DNA of 64,000 nt from positions 17,324,178-17,388,177 of the forward strand of contig NC_092579.1 in the NCBI RefSeq assembly GCF_037975245.1. The letters are read 5' to 3'. Source of the stretch: Apostichopus japonicus. Taxonomy: Eukaryota > Echinodermata > Holothuroidea > Aspidochirotida > Stichopodidae. Below the pieces are notes generated by a model. It had not been told where the DNA came from and ran no database searches. It saw nothing but the letters and a program-made list of their open reading frames with translations. The position numbers and the translations under genes are program-made. Of this stretch, positions 1 through 15,800 are shown piece after piece (the first letter of the stretch is position 1; each line of letters starts with the position of its first letter).

Positions 1-562
1 CCATTCAAGACATAGAGTATAATGCAGAAAGAACAGCAGCACTAGAAACACACATGCTCTATAAGATGCAATGAAATGTAATGTATATATTCTTGTGTAG
101 TGCACTACGCACGATGCATCTGTGTGCTCTACAGACGATCAATAATATACAATACAATTTGACAGTATAAACTGAATATAAGATCATAAAACTGGTAAAA
201 AGTACCGGTAAAGCATAAAAGTTATAAATCTATATGTCTACTACTTAAGTCATAAAAAGAAAATTATCCAGTAAAAGCAAAATGTATCTTAAAAAGCCAA
301 CAAATCCTAAAAACACAAAAACTTAAATATGATTGGGGTTATAACAACCACACAGACAGTCACAATTAAACATTAACAGATATGTTTGTGTCTCTACATG
401 ATCACCAGCCTTGCCTGCATGTAGTAAGTGTATATAGTAGGTACATGCATGCTAATAGTTTAACACTTGTTTGTATAGACAAGGTAATTCAAAAGTGCTC
501 AACTGTACTAGCGAGGAGACAGGTAAGCTGGAAGGAGACAGTGAAAGTAGGGTGTCAATTAC

Positions 563-814
563 CTGAGATCACCGACATAATGGGTAGCCCAGGCTAGTCT
601 GACCCTTGACCTGGCCATCATATGTATAACATTGGTATTGGCGATGATGTGATCGGCCGTCTCGAATGCAGAGTTACCTCTGCCGAGAATGAGTACAGAC
701 TGCCCTTCAAACTCCTCTTGATCCATCGAGAGATTCTCATAGCCTTCTGAGAGTTCAACACCTGGAAACGTTGGCACTCTGGGAGTTGCGATACCAGTTG
801 TAATGATGAGATAT
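563..814 (-). CDS. FOXRED2: FOXRED2-like coding exon 3
   Basis: This 252-nt exon lies between an acceptor ending in TTGTAG at 820-815 and a donor GTAATT starting at 562. The first codon is completed by two bases from exon 2. It encodes residues 175-258: the ITTG motif after the FAD domain, the [10 protein letters not shown] segment, the second nucleotide-binding motif [14 protein letters not shown] and the family signature [10 protein letters not shown]. It ends with the first two bases of a split arginine codon. No downstream exon was recognised in positions 1-562. Confidence 0.92.
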
Positions 815-3800
815 CTACAACGGTGGAAAAAAACAAATAGAAACAGGGCTGTTAGAGGTAAAATGTTAGAATCAAAGAAATTAAAATAAGTCTGCATATT
901 ACATGGTTCATACAAATCTTTCTGTTTCAGCTACAGCGGGCATGATATATTTATATACTATTAAGGAAAAAAGAGTGAAAAATCTTGTATTCAAAAGAAA
1001 GTCACACCCGCACGGTAGATCAAGAGTGCTGAGGTGTGAGAAGACATGTAAGGGAGGCAGGTAAGTAACAATTAATTTCTTAATTATTTAGTATTCCAAT
1101 TAATAAAATCAAGATATAATTTGATATTTTGATAGCAATTTCAAGTTCAACAGGCAACTCTTATATTTTCAATGACCAAGAAGAAAAATTCAATCACTAA
1201 TAGAAAACTTGTATACAATTTAGAATAACATATATATATAACATGTTCAGTTTTGAATGATATATTACGATCGTTACTTATTTTCTCATTACCGTAAAAG
1301 CAGGACATAAATTACCCTAATCACTGACTTCTACTATTTAAACACTCGTTGTTTAGTAAACCGTGTCAGGACTCTGCCATCAGCTTCAGCCGTCATAAAG
1401 AGAGATAATGTGCCTGTGTCATCTTGTTTGGATGACTACATCAATGAACCATGATCGCAGCAGGATGACAAAACATTAAATCCCGTTGACAGCCAATGAG
1501 CAAGTTTAATGCAGGCTGGCAGGGAATCGACTTAACGAAAACTTTCTTACATCAAGTCTTCAACAAAACGTAGTCTGTTTTTTTCTAGTAAACAGTTTAT
1601 GTCTACGGTTACAGCCCTCCAGACCAAATTAACAACAGATAAATGACAGGCAAAATGTTGTCTTGATATTATCAGGCATATACAGTTAGCTATGATAGGA
1701 GGGTGCAAATGACATTCTCAGAATAAGCATTTATAAATGCACTATTGATGAGAAAAACTATCTGGAATTGTTCAATAATGAATATTTATGAAGTGCATGC
1801 ATATTATTGTACCATAAAAAATACAGTATGCAAACTAATTATTCCAAGAAAATGACAGGCACGTGATAAACATCGCATGATAAGGGAATTGCAGGTTACC
1901 GAGGCGATCTGAGAAGTTGTGCGCTCCTGTTGTGCACACAGCTTACTGTATCTTTACACGTTTCGGTAAAGGAATGTCCTGAGGCACAAAGTTAATTTGT
2001 TATATGCCGTAGACTTTTAAAGAACAGTCAGCTATGCAAATATCCAATAATGCACTTTCTGCAAAGGTTAAAAATTAATGGATCCACGGTTTAAATGAGA
2101 GTTCCTTAATGACGGAAGCCCATTAACGGTCACATTCTGCAAATTATCGTAGAGCAAAAAAATCACTTAAGACTCAAAACCTGACCTATCGATTGAATGT
2201 GTATATATAGTAAATACTGTAGATATTAATATACCACACAGACTATGTACAAAAAGGAAAGTAATGGAGAGTGTATACATTACATTACAATAGGCTATGT
2301 GGAAAGGGAGTACAGAACATTCGCCATCTTAAACAGATGGAGAGGAACAAAAAGTATAGAAAAGAAATTTGACCCAAAATACAAAAGTAGAGTTTACCGA
2401 TTGAGAAAAAAACATGTCATAGTGTAAACATAGTCTTCTTCCAATCAAATTCCTACCTACCTTACCTGTCTCTGCCAAACATATGAACTAATTTCCCATC
2501 TGCAGACCTAACCTAAATTTATTGAACCAATTGTGTATTACTACCTGTACAGATTTAAGCCACCAATAAATTATATTATAGTGTTATAGTGTTAAAAGAT
2601 TACCAGGGCATACTAGACACAGTAGAATGAGGAGCTAATGTTGTGGGGAGACAGGTAAGCGGGGAACGAAGTAAATTTATATTTACCACAGTAACTAGAT
2701 AGTAGATACCTTCTGGTTAAAGGATATACTGTATATCTGCAAGAACCGATTAGTTACTTTATTTAGAATTGGCTTTGAGCTTTTATTGTTCACAGTATCC
2801 AGGTGAGACTGCACTCAAAGACTTCTCCAACGGTTGAGTCATATTACAAAATAAGTATATCCTATTGGTTTTGAAATGCAATTGTTTTACTGTCACAAGA
2901 AGTGTTCTTTTGGGTAGCATGCAATATATATACCAACTTATTCTCATGACCACTTTCCCACATCCTCAGCCACCAGGATATAAATAGGAATGACCCTGTT
3001 TGACCCCAATGAGGGGGTCCCTCCGGGACAATAGGCATTATTGGTCAAAACTAAAAGGGTAACGAGCAACGATTGATATTGGATTACAATTTGTTAATTC
3101 TTTTGGATGGGAACATCCATTCCTCAGACAACAGCTCTCCCTACCACAGTATACAGTAGTTAAAAACCCCCAGTGTTACATAATACGGTTTCATTATAAT
3201 GATATCACAGAGTTTAGCTCAATGGCTGACATAAAAACCTTTACTCTTTTTCAAAACAAACATCAAAATTAATAGGTTAATAACAGTGTTTGTATATCCA
3301 CAGTAAATCTATACTGCAACCTAAATCTGTATGTGTAATTAAGTCATCTAAAATTACTTCATTAATTAATTTAATACTTTTATCACATATAACATGCATC
3401 TTTTGAACAAGAGGAAATTTGCTCCATACTAACTCTTTATTAAGTAGACAGATTGCCAAAGAATCTTCATGTGGAAAGCATTACAATTCTAATGTATAAT
3501 AATGAAACATAATCCACTTGAACTAGCTATATCACATTAAGGAACAGAAACATACTGTACGGTAGGCCTACCTCTATACTGGACTTTTGAACACTATCTA
3601 TCCATTGACTACTGTCATACACACTATAACTGACATGTACAGGCATCTCTCAAAATCGTCAGATTCTAAAACTTGGACTCATATTTCTCTGTCTTCTATA
3701 CACAGTAATTTATTCACCATCACTGATTGTCCATCAATTACAATAGATCCTCAATGTACGATACAGCTTTAAAAACAGTCATTTTATAAGGATTATTTAC

Positions 3801-6800
3801 AAATATTCAAGAAATGTCATGCAATCCTTTTATTAGAGTATCTTGAAGAGCATTTTCTAATCCATAAATGATTTCGTAAATCTCAAATTATTATGCCCGC
3901 AGGGAATTTTTGAATGTACGCATTAGTATATTGATGCCTCTAGTTTGGATACTATAATTCATTTGTCATCATCCATGAATAAATTATGAAATAGAAAGGG
4001 AATTCTTGACAAAAAAAGTCCAGAAAATACCATAAAATATATGTGGGAGAATAATTTTATTGGGATCATGAAGAATTTAAAGCAGCTTGTTAAAATTTAC
4101 CTTGTCAAGTTAGCGAGTATAATACTTGAGAAGAAAAAAATATGGAAACCTTCACAAACATACAGATTTACACATTTGATCTCCTAGATTTGTATTCTCC
4201 AAATCAAAGTTACTCCAGAAAGCAATATGGATTTGATTACATCCTCAAATACCTTGTCACCAAATTGACTGACATTTTCTCTACTTTCATGTCTAACAAA
4301 ATGTGTATGGTATGAACACAAAATAAGAAATATCCGCTTAAGAAAAGCTGACATAATGCTAGCGTACCATGTGGTAAACCTATAAAACCTGCACGAAAAA
4401 TAACGAGAATTAAAAATAGAGTACAGTAGTGTTAATACACTGAAGCTATATTGTAGAACAACATGGTAAACACCCAATGTCAACTGGATGGTTAACAAAT
4501 TACACATGGATCCGAAAAGATAATAGAGTCAATAAGAAACTTGAGGAGTAGATTGAGGCGGTTTCAATTCCGTACGAAAATTGCTGTAGGAAATCCGGAC
4601 AACAAAACGCACCATGTTGGCACTTTGAATGGTAGAATGAGAAGGAAGGGCATAGACCGGAGGAGCCGGTCATATAGGGTGTACAGTGTTAAAAGGTTAC
4701 CAGTTCATTTTAGGCACTGTAGAAGGAGGTGCTAAGGTTGTGGGGAGACAGGTAAGCGAGGAACGTAGAAAATTTTGGGTGGTAGTTTGAAGAGGATCAT
4801 TGCCGGGCATTCAGAAACTGTTCACCAATGCTTACCACTATGTATGTTTCACTTACAGGACATTCTTGACATTTCTTATTACATACTGTTATCAAAATAA
4901 AATTAAAATAAAATAAAACTGTTAGCAAACTGCTTATCCACTAGAGAGCCTGTGTAAGAGAATGTAGTCTAAAAGTAAGTTGTCCTGACGTTTTGTTCCT
5001 AGCAGGATCTTCAGAGGCTAAATGACAAATTGTCATTTAGCGATTGTCATTTAGCCTCTAAAGAAGATCCTGCTAGGATCGAAACGTCAGGCCAACTTAC
5101 ATTTACACTGTTATATACTGTTATATCAGACACATCCAGAAGCTGTAATTGTAACCTGGATGTAGACCTTAATAGAGATCACCCACAATTATAGTTTATT
5201 GTAAGTGTGTATGCAATTAGCTTTTACATTACTGTAATTACAGTGAGTAACAATGACAACTTTATTTCTTCTTCTCCATTTTTTATTTAAACCTTTACCA
5301 TGCATACATAATCTCTCAAATGTCATATCAATATTTAATCAACCTGAATTTTAAAGTCAATATCACACCATGTACATAGCACGAAGCTCTCCAACAGACA
5401 TAATACAACCAGACAGGTTATAATGAAGTATGGAAACCAAATTAATATCATATTTGCTGAATTATCATCAAAGGACCTTTAATTTTTTACACCTGATGTA
5501 CTGTAGAACACGGTTAGTCTAAAATTAGCTTCAGCATGGACCTTCAGCACAATTCTGTAATAAAAAGACAACATTCCTAATGTACATGTTACTAATCCAT
5601 CTGTACACAATATGTCATACATGTACTTTTCCTTCAAAGGGAAACAGTACTGTAGACGTTATGTAGCATTGAAGAATATATAGGCTTACCATGTGAAAAA
5701 TTCAAATACCAAAATCTCATGTTAATTATATATAGCTCTTTTGGTTGCAGCATATGACACAGGCAAACTGTTATACAATTTTGAATTATAATATGTGGAC
5801 CTACAGATGTCATATTTATGTACAGTGTTTTTATTCCTTCTTTTTATAACAATTGATATCATGGAAGCCTCCATATATATATATATGCTAGTTCTCTACA
5901 TGTACCACTATACCATACCAGTTAATTCACTGTATGGTAGATACAGTATAGAGTTATTGTATTACAGTGTATTTACAGGTTCAGGAAGACATTTTCATTG
6001 CTTCAGTATGCACCGCATGCAGACAAATATACATCTGTACATCAATCATCAATATTAAAACCAAGTTGATTAAAATGGAAGCAAAAAGAGAAGACAGAAA
6101 AAGAGTTCTTGTTTAAATAGTTCACAAAGGTAGCATCAGTTAGAAAGTATACTGTAGGTAAAGAAACCCTGATGGGGGTGAGGGTGGGGGTAGGGAGGGG
6201 GTAGCAGGATCAGAGGAAGTGGCTACTAGCTAGAAAGTGGATCAGTTGGGGGCACAGTTGCTCAAATATTACCAACTTTTACAGGTGGGGAGAAGGGAAT
6301 GATTTTGGGTGGCTAAAAGTAAGAAAGTATGAAGTACTTACAGTACAGTCAGTATGTACACGAGTTAGATAACTGAGGATCAAAGTCAATGCCCTTAATG
6401 GAGGAAATTATTTATTGGATGCACTGACAATCGCCACATTATCTGTCCAACAATTAGCCATTCTGTTTAATCTGTACATAAAAGTTTTAAAGGATGTACT
6501 GAGTGCATGCATCTCCAAGTGGAAAATATTAATGATGAAAAAAATAAATAATATTTATACCGTATAACCTGATCCTTATGTGAACTTGTTGAAGCATTCA
6601 AACTGTGTGATGTGTATTGGTCAGCCGATCCATACTGTACCGAACAATGAGTTTTCAAAAAGAGTTTGACAGTATTGTTTGTGCTAGATAATTAGTAATT
6701 TCCCAAAGGTGACCCTTCCATTAAACAAAGACACATAGAATAAATTCAAACGTGCGGTGACCCATATCAGATACCTTTCAGAACAATAATTAAGTAAAAT

Positions 6801-9800
6801 GTTAATAAAAAGCCACAAAACCAACGGTATGACGATGCAGATAATCCCCTTCTTTCCAATACCAAAAACCATATCCGTATCCTACTAATTATTTTATAAT
6901 ATATAATATATGGACACAGTTATCCTTAAGAAGTTAAACATTCCAGTTTAATGACAACTTGTGTATACACAGGACCTCAATGAGGCAGCACAACAGTACA
7001 TGCTTGGCAATTGTTGAACAGACCATGCAGAGGCTAAAGTGCATAGGGTACAGTGGTTAGCACCTTTGACGTTTTAAACTCCAACCTATTTGTCTCCTTG
7101 GACAATTGTAATCATTAGAGTATTTCATTATATAAAGAGGAATTTAATGTATATAGATCATGATTTGCAGAAAAAGTGGAAAATCATTGTTTTAACTCGA
7201 TTATTAGTTACCAAAAAAAGCCCTAGGGAACATGTCAGGATTATAGCCCTGATATATATATGCTGCCAGGGTATGTGAACACATAAAATTAACCGGATGA
7301 TTATAACCATCAACCCTTGCCATTTCCTTTAAACCAACAAATCGTGAGATTTAATAATATGAAACTGTAAGAACAACAGCCTGTGATTCTTTCCAGTGGT
7401 TTTATGACTATATACTTATAAAGGGGTCATGCAAATTCAATATTGAACTGTTAATTCCTGAAGCTACAGAATATGCACTATATTTTATACACTATATAAC
7501 TTTAAGCAATTGCACTATGCACCTAAGTTCTGGGATATGTACATTCAATGTAAGCGTGTACTACACTACAGTAACCAATACATATATACAAGACTTATGA
7601 AACCATTCAAATTTCAAGGAAAGTTTTGATGCAGTTTTTCTTAATTCTTGATTGCATAGTCGTAATCTCATGATTTAAACCACAATTTTCTCCCTCTGGT
7701 ACCAATAAAACTAAGCTTAATTAACAGTCCAGGTACCTGTGATGCATGTGTTTGACCTTTACGTAGTTAAACAGGCCGCATAAAGCCTGTTAATGATTGA
7801 GTGCTCCAGATATGGCATAAGTGCCATTATAATGTAGAAACCCTTCAAATCCAGCACAGTACTTGCTGCATGTTTCACCAGTAATTTGAACAAGGTTGGT
7901 TGCTCAAGGCGTTATTTACTGTAAAAGACATTTCGACTGGTTTTGTGTCAAATCATCCAAGACATGATATTTACGACATAATTTGCTTATTTTTTTCTTA
8001 ACTTGTCATAAAGAAATCGCCACGTCACAACTTAGATATTTTTCTTGTAATTCTTTTTAAGATGTCAGTCAACTTATATCAGAAACAAAGAAGCTCCAAC
8101 AATTCTAATCATGTGACTGTAACATCAAGATATGTCTGTGGTACCATATAGGGCGAGCATATTTGTGATTTGCCACTATTTGCAGAGCTCTGTGCAGCTG
8201 GCCATGCAGTTACAGTAGCGTTATTAATTGTATAGCTAGGTTTTGAAGGAAATTGCACTGCATGCATGTTATAAACCTCATTGGTACTCATTTAATTTCA
8301 GAGAAGTATCAGAATTCATAAAAAAAAATTGAAATAAATAATTAAAAAATAGAAAGATTGACTAGGATTATAAATGTAAATATGTACATCACCAGTATTA
8401 GTTTTAATTCAAAATTCAGAATTGTATACCTCACATTTTCATTGTAATAGTAAGAGAAAGTTTGAACAACTGCTTTATGTCACATACAACTGGGTCTATA
8501 GTTTCTTTTAAAATCTCCCCAATATAACCATTTTCTTTTTAATATGGTATATTACCTATAGCCTTTAGAAACTAGTTCTTAACTGGATAGAATTAAATCT
8601 AGATCCCATATTGCAAAATGCAAAGTAATTTATACAGAAGCCATTGACTTGATTTAAAAGATAACTCAATAGTTATGTAAATTTATCAATTTACATATCT
8701 GTTAGGAAACAGTATTATTCATCATAAATGCAGAGATCTTAGCAAGAAGAGGCCAAAAATACTACCTATACCTGTAGATCTGCAACAAACATATATTTAA
8801 GATGCACTAGTTTTATGCTGACTGAATTATTAATATACATATAGCACCTATATACTGTAGTACAGAGTATCGTATTAGATAACCTTTAAATTATACATAC
8901 ATAATACATTCCCCAGCTCCCCTCCATCCTTATCTCCGACTGGAAATTGATCTCACTCCCTCATTAACATTCTGTTGGAAATATATCAAAGCTCAATTAA
9001 GCCTACAGGCGTTAAATTTAATTTTCCACATCAGAGATCATCGCCATTTCTTCATCCCTTCACTTGACTTTAAAAAACTATTGCCAAGAAAAAAAAGCAG
9101 CAGACAAATTTGCTGCAAATATATTATTCCCCTCTCGGGGATGCAATTTAAAACCGAGGTAAAAAAATATGTCAAGGGGGGGCTCAATAAAAAAAGTTGT
9201 TAAGTTTGCATAAAACCTGCCACAAAATTACTCGGAGCGATAAGGAAATGGTACATAACTATTGTATAAATTGAACGTAATAGGAATTGCTGAGGTGTTT
9301 GTGTTGATTCGATGCCTTTATAATGAAAAAAAAGGTGGTGGGGGGGGGGGGGGAGAATCAAATTTGGCAAATTTCAACCCTGAAATGCCTATATCAGTAT
9401 TTTTATTTTCATTGCAAAAATGTATATGTATATGTATGAGTGATATCTGTTGCTATTTATGAAAATTGGATGATCATTAAGTTTGTAGCTGTCACACTCA
9501 GGAATCAGTTCTGCAGTTTATGTGCATGACTAGTACAGTGGATATTAAGCAAAAGTAGTGTACTGTTTACCATGGGTGCCATAGTTGTTTTAACCTGTAG
9601 CTTAAATGGGATTTATCCCAAACTGAAACTTTGGGAGATCTTTATACAAGTTTTGAAACACTTACTATAATAATAGAGCTCTACAACATCATTTACATAC
9701 ATAACTGTATGTGATTCTCTGGATGCAGATGAGAAATAAATCATACTGTATGCATGCAGTTGTTACTTTGCAGAATTTACTCTATAATAATCAAGACAAT

Positions 9801-12800
9801 CTGCAGTCTTGGGGGGGGGGGGAGGAGAGGGGAGGGGAGGGGAGAGAATGGGAGTATAAAATATGTGTGAATCCAAACTTATTATTAAAGGAAGGTTGAA
9901 AAATTACCAAACCTTCATAATTTAAATATAGTAATATGGAACAAAATGTATACTTTATCCACAGTATGGGATACTTTAACCATTTCTGTATCCATGGGAT
10001 GAATAAAGATGGTTGGAAGTTATCACACCCAACAATTATGTCGGTGAAAATATATGGAAGCATATATACATTTATAATGTATAGACCACTACCTGCAGAA
10101 GAGTAATAGCTTACATTAACTGGGTTATAAATAACTTACTTATGTCATTGCTCCGACCAAGCAATGTTAATTTAATCCACAGATAACTGCATGGATGATG
10201 CCCCTTCGTGGTCTCAGTGAGAGATATAAAGTATATGCCGGTATCATCATTTGTTTGCGAAAAATCAGTGAATCATGCATTCAACCGTTTATTCTAACAC
10301 AAATTCTGTCTATCTTTGTAGACCTGTATGTTACTCAAGAAGGCAAGTGCAGCTGGGATGCAGAATATGACAGTCCAATTTCAGTTGATTTCACATCTGA
10401 AGATATATCTTCACATATTCTAATTTCTATCTTAGAAATGTCTCATCCAGATCCTCTTGCAACAGCCAACGTTCTCACTCAGACGACACTCTGCTCAACG
10501 AAGAGGATGAGAGACTGTCCTCTTGATGCGTCATCTCGATACAGCTCCCTCCATCTCTAATTAAGAACAAATCTTCAGCAGTTTCTTGATATTTAGACAC
10601 ACACACTCTCTCTCCCTCTAAGCACATTCCAATTTGTTTTCATATATATCCCCCCTCCCCCCCGCCTCCGTCTCCAATATCCAAGATGATAAAGTTGTCA
10701 AATATAGCCATTTAGTAACACCTTCAAGATATTTGGTTAAATTTGTTTTACTATCTACATCTGCTGTGCCTTTTACCTGTCCATTTTTAAATTGGTCTTT
10801 ATTTATGCTGGACTAGCTCACCCTAAGCCAATAGTATACATCTGTATTCAATTGTTTACTGAACTGTACCAGGGATACAAAACTGTGTCTGCTGCCAATC
10901 TCCAAGGTATAACCCTGCCCTCACCAATCCGTAGAGCCAGAAGGTACAACAAATCGTTCATGTTCCCTGGATAGAAACTCAATCGTCTGCGTTCCTTTTC
11001 CCTGCTTTTCTCCGAGTAATCCAATGAATTTCAATTTCGCTTCCAAATCCCTGCTAGCCTTACACAGTTTAATTGGATTTGTGGGGGTTCAAAAGCAGTC
11101 AGTTAAACTTTCTGGTCACGAGTGGCTGGATTTACCCGACGGCATGATTCCTGAGACTTCATGTGCATATCTTCGAGGCAAGCAAAATTTATGTTTCTAA
11201 CAAGGACTTTCACCATGACGGCAGGTGTTTCATAAATCAATCGTAAAATTCTATGTTTTGAAAGATGGAAATAGTATTCTTCTTTGAATGTGACTATAGT
11301 ATAACATAGAAAGGTATTTCAAAAGCCACCCAGCTTCTGCCTTCAAGTGTGTGTACGGTTATATAACTTACATAGATCCTATGGATGGTACAGTTCAGTA
11401 ATGTAGAGTAATCTGTGAGATGTTTACCATGCAACAGTGAAACAGTTCAGTTTATTGATTATGCAAGTTCGTAATACATATATATAGAGAGAGAGATATG
11501 CTTACAATCACTGAACAACTAATAGTTTAAAGGCATTGAAGACTCGCCCCAAACCGCGTGCCGCGCTCTGAAAAGTTAACTTTCCGTTGCTTGCAAGTGA
11601 AGTTTTCTGCTTGTTGCTACACAATGCAGAGAGTAATGAAACGTGATACCTTGTTATCTTTTATCTAGACCTGAGATGTCCATCGCTGCTATGTACACTG
11701 TGTTGTGGGTATTGACCCTAGCTGTATGTATGTACACTAGTGTCTAATTACCGACGGTAGCAAGCTGTGTGTGTATTTTCTGGGATCAATGGTGGTGTCT
11801 AACACTTCTGTTACACCTCATTCGAAACTAGGTCAGATTACCTGCATGAGACGTTTCTTTGTGCGTGAGTCTTCACATACTTTAATAGATGCTACATACA
11901 TGCAAAATGTTCAGACTGAAATAGGTGAAATACATTAGACATTAAACTAGATAAAAAAATACTTTAGATGCCCTCGGTATCTATGTATCCTCAGAAGCAT
12001 GGTAACTATGTTCCGAACGAATTGAAGATGGGAAAAATCCACACAAAGCGTTACGACTAGGCACTTTGGGTGGTAGAATAAGAAGGAAGGGCATTTACCG
12101 GAGAGGTCCGGACATAGAGGGCGCACAGGTTACGGGTTCGTTTTAGGCATGGTAGAACGAGAGTGCTAAGGTTGTGGGGAGACAGGTATTCGAGAAACAA
12201 AGTCAATCTATGTGAACTATAGTACTGTAGTATTTTATTATGAAGAAAACCAAAGTACAAAACTTCAAAATGTGAACACTGAAGAAATGTTATCCCCTAC
12301 ATGAGTTCACGAAGATACAGTTCTACCATAATTAATTAATTATTGAACATGACTTTACACAAGAGACTGGTCAGGGTGGTACTGATATCTATCCAATTTA
12401 CCTGTATGCAACGTAACGAGAACGAATCAATCCCTAAACGAGGAAGTTAAATATGTAAAATTACAAATACATAAAATTAACTGCATGAGGAAATACAGTA
12501 GCTTATAATGAGCAGTTTTAACCACGCACATAAATGTTACAAATTTTTTTCTGTTCTTCGATATATCTTTCACGGTGATAAGCTATCATGGATGTGTTTC
12601 TAAATCTCTCAAAGGCAATATTAAGAAGAATACTGTACCTAACTTTTGTTAGAATGTCCCTCACCATATAATGAATCTTTGATTACCTTCCTATGTTACA
12701 GACGTGCTTTTTACACTTTGTTTGAGAGTGTCTTGCACGATTCTAATCTTGCGAGTCAGATCCTCTTGTATGTACCTTATCATACAGCCCCTGAGCACAG

Positions 12801-15800
12801 TACATCGACTTTTCAATTTTAATACCTACTGTACTGTAGCTGTATTGAAAATGTCTTCTCATGCACAGACATGAACACACTCAACATTTGAAACATTTCA
12901 TCTCCAACGTCTGGGCAACAGTTTCTTCGAAAAAGTATTGATCTTTTTTGTTGGGGAGGGGGGGGCTCACCCATTCATTTACAGGACAATAATGGATAAA
13001 GTTAACAATGATGGGGCCATAGCTAGTAAAATTAAAACTTATGTTGTATGATTTTGTACATACATTTATTTGTGAACAGATCAAACAAGCTTCCCGTATA
13101 CAGAAAGTCAAAGTATACAGTACTGTATTGTTACTAACATTGATGTTACACCAAGCGTGAGAATCAATTGGAAAAACAGATTATAACACACAGTGTGGGA
13201 CTTCTGAATAGTACATATCAGAAGTAAGACAGCCTACAGTTGATTTCTTTTGGGAACAGCTAGTACAAAGAATTTCACCAAGTTCATAGGCTAGGGTATA
13301 TCCTGGGCTCTGTAGAAATATGTGTAGGATACATGTAGGAGAAGAATGAAGCAAATGTACCTAGTTCGGATATGATAAGAATTAAAAATACAAAGAATTT
13401 CACCAGGTTTATAGGCTAGGGTATATTGCTAGGCTCAGTAGAAATATGTGAAGGAGTAGAATGATATGATAAAAAAAATTTAAAAATTACCTGTCTTCTT
13501 ACAACAAGTGTAATACATAGATCTTCTTTCGTTGGTGAGCAGACCGCATTCTGGTCTTTAATATGTGTGGCTCCTTCTCCTGAAACCATGATGCCTCACA
13601 ATTACGCAGAGGATACAGTACTTAATATGAGAAAGGCATTCCACCCACAACATCCTCGCAACACGGCATATTGCATAGCAAATTGCTATGCAAAATGGAT
13701 AGCGCGCTATATAAACAGTGCAAAGAATTTTATAGCAGTTTTTGCACATGGTAACCATACTATTTCATGTGAGACAAAAGTTACAGAGCCTTCAAAACTG
13801 CAATATAAAGTTCAAACACTGAACTGTTACCTGATGCATACGACAGTTCTTCAAGAAATGTACCCTTTCTGTATATGACTCACAACAAGACATGGTTTAA
13901 ACTTAGGCTGTACAGGTAGCTCAGTAGCTTTAATTGCACTCATATATGTTTCCTATACAAGTACATGTACTTACTTGCAGGTGTAGACGACTCCCTTCTG
14001 GTTCCTCATTGTGAAATATTCTGTGTGATTTGTATTTTGGCCTGCATGTCTGTGGATATTAGAGATTTCTGTGTTGTACTGTACGTTCAAGCCTAGCTTC
14101 TGCGTGTAGTCGTTCAAATACCTCACATAGTCATCAGCAGGGGGGAAGAACTCACGGCTGTAATGTCTAGAACAAAAAAGAAAAAAGGAAAAAAATTAAA
14201 AAGTGAAGATACTGTCGAGAAATACATAGAAAATTATAGTTTCAGAATTTTTAATGTCTTTCTCCCCCATACACATCTCTAATTCTTGCAAATAAGGGAA
14301 GGTTAGGCAAACTGAACGGGACATGTCCCATGTACTGTACAGTAGCTATTCCCAATCTTTATTCAAAACTGCTTGTTCACTGTACCTACAGTACAGTAAA
14401 TGAACCTGACTCTTACTGTAGGTCCTTTACAGTGAAGATTCTATAAGGTACGTTGTAGGGTACTAACCGTGTAGTCTGAACCATTCCTCTTCTTCCCCAC
14501 TAGCCCTCTCCCCCCCCCCCCCATTCCCTGTTATTTTAGTTCACCAGAAGCACAGCTAGCAGATAGTTATGATTGGATACAAAAAACATTTTGAACTGAG
14601 CCTTCAAATTACCAGTTAATACCACTCGTCGTATAAGACGTATCAGCAGAAATGTTTGAAAGGATACAGATCTCTTTAATAGAGAATATGATAGATCTAC
14701 AGTATGCTCATGAATCCAACATTTGTGAGTGGCAAAAAGTTACCACCTAATGCAAACTGTTACTAGGTTTGTAGCAGACAGTTTGCACACTGTGTCTATA
14801 TGTATACTGTAGTGCATATTGTGTAGTGCTCTACTACAGTATATACATTGAGCAAGTATGGAAAACTGTTCAATTTAACTACAGTGTGCACTCTACAGAT
14901 ATTACCTTCCTGGGCTCATAATTTCCCCCCCCCCCCCCAATGCATCTTATTTCTTGACAGGTTATAAATTACTAATATATTCAAACTTGATGTCTGTCTC
15001 AATGACTACAATAATGTAACCATGCTAATTTATGATTAGAATTCCCCACAGCTAATGCTATAATATACAGTAAGCAGTCACCATCATGTTACAAGATTCT
15101 ACATACATACTGTTAGTTTAAGATCTTGATGAGCAGCTATAACTAATTCAGTGCCTTCAATATGCTAAATAATTAAGCTGATAAAAGGAACTTCGACTTA
15201 TGGTAAGTAGTTACATGAAGAAAGTGCTCCAAGCTACGGTACTCAATAAATTACATATGTCAAAGGCAAGGCAGAGATGTGCCAATCAATCAGAATGAAT
15301 TAATAGGAAGAACTTAAGATGGTAAATTTATACAACGGTACATCAATCAATGCAACCAGCAACTCATTGCCATGTACAGTACTGTAGTACTACCATTTAT
15401 ACAGTATTCAGTTCAGCTGCAAGCTGCATGAAACTAAGATACAGGTACAGTTTAACTTTAATTAAAAAGGAGTCTTATCTTATTTAGTTCCTGCTATAAA
15501 GGAATTGATCGATATTGTATTATGCTATGCAAAATCCTTTGAAAATTGAAAATTACAAGGAATTACTTGCTCACCTTCAATAACCTAATTTGACGTCTAG
15601 TGACAGAATACTTTTCTTGTAATCACTAGGGGGAAAACACATACTTGGAGTGACAATTCAAGCAAGTCTGATTAGTTTAAAAGCCATCTTGTCCACTTTA
15701 TATAATCTTCATCGTTATAAGCCAGGCCATTTAACAAACACATAATTTCCTCTTCGGAATGGAATAAATAAAATGCTGCTTTAAAGGAGGGAATACATGT

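Larger units (their letters stand above)
815..13974 (-). other. FOXRED2-like intron 2 (13.2 kb)
   Basis: This is non-coding, AT-rich sequence between coding exons 2 and 3. It contains dispersed copies of an unnamed repeat, a Penelope-like fragment, a TTAA-flanked MITE, a G-rich tract and a 125-bp tandem duplication, each listed separately. G-rich runs also occur near 6173-6200 and 9335-9353. No reading frame within it resembles a known protein. The exons on either side join in phase, so no coding exon is missing here. Confidence 0.8.

Noticed and set aside
10195-10560. Open frame of 121 codons on the plus strand in FOXRED2 intron 2
   Set aside because: No recognisable domain, no plausible splice context, and the flanking FOXRED2 exons join in phase without it. 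Its length can arise by chance.
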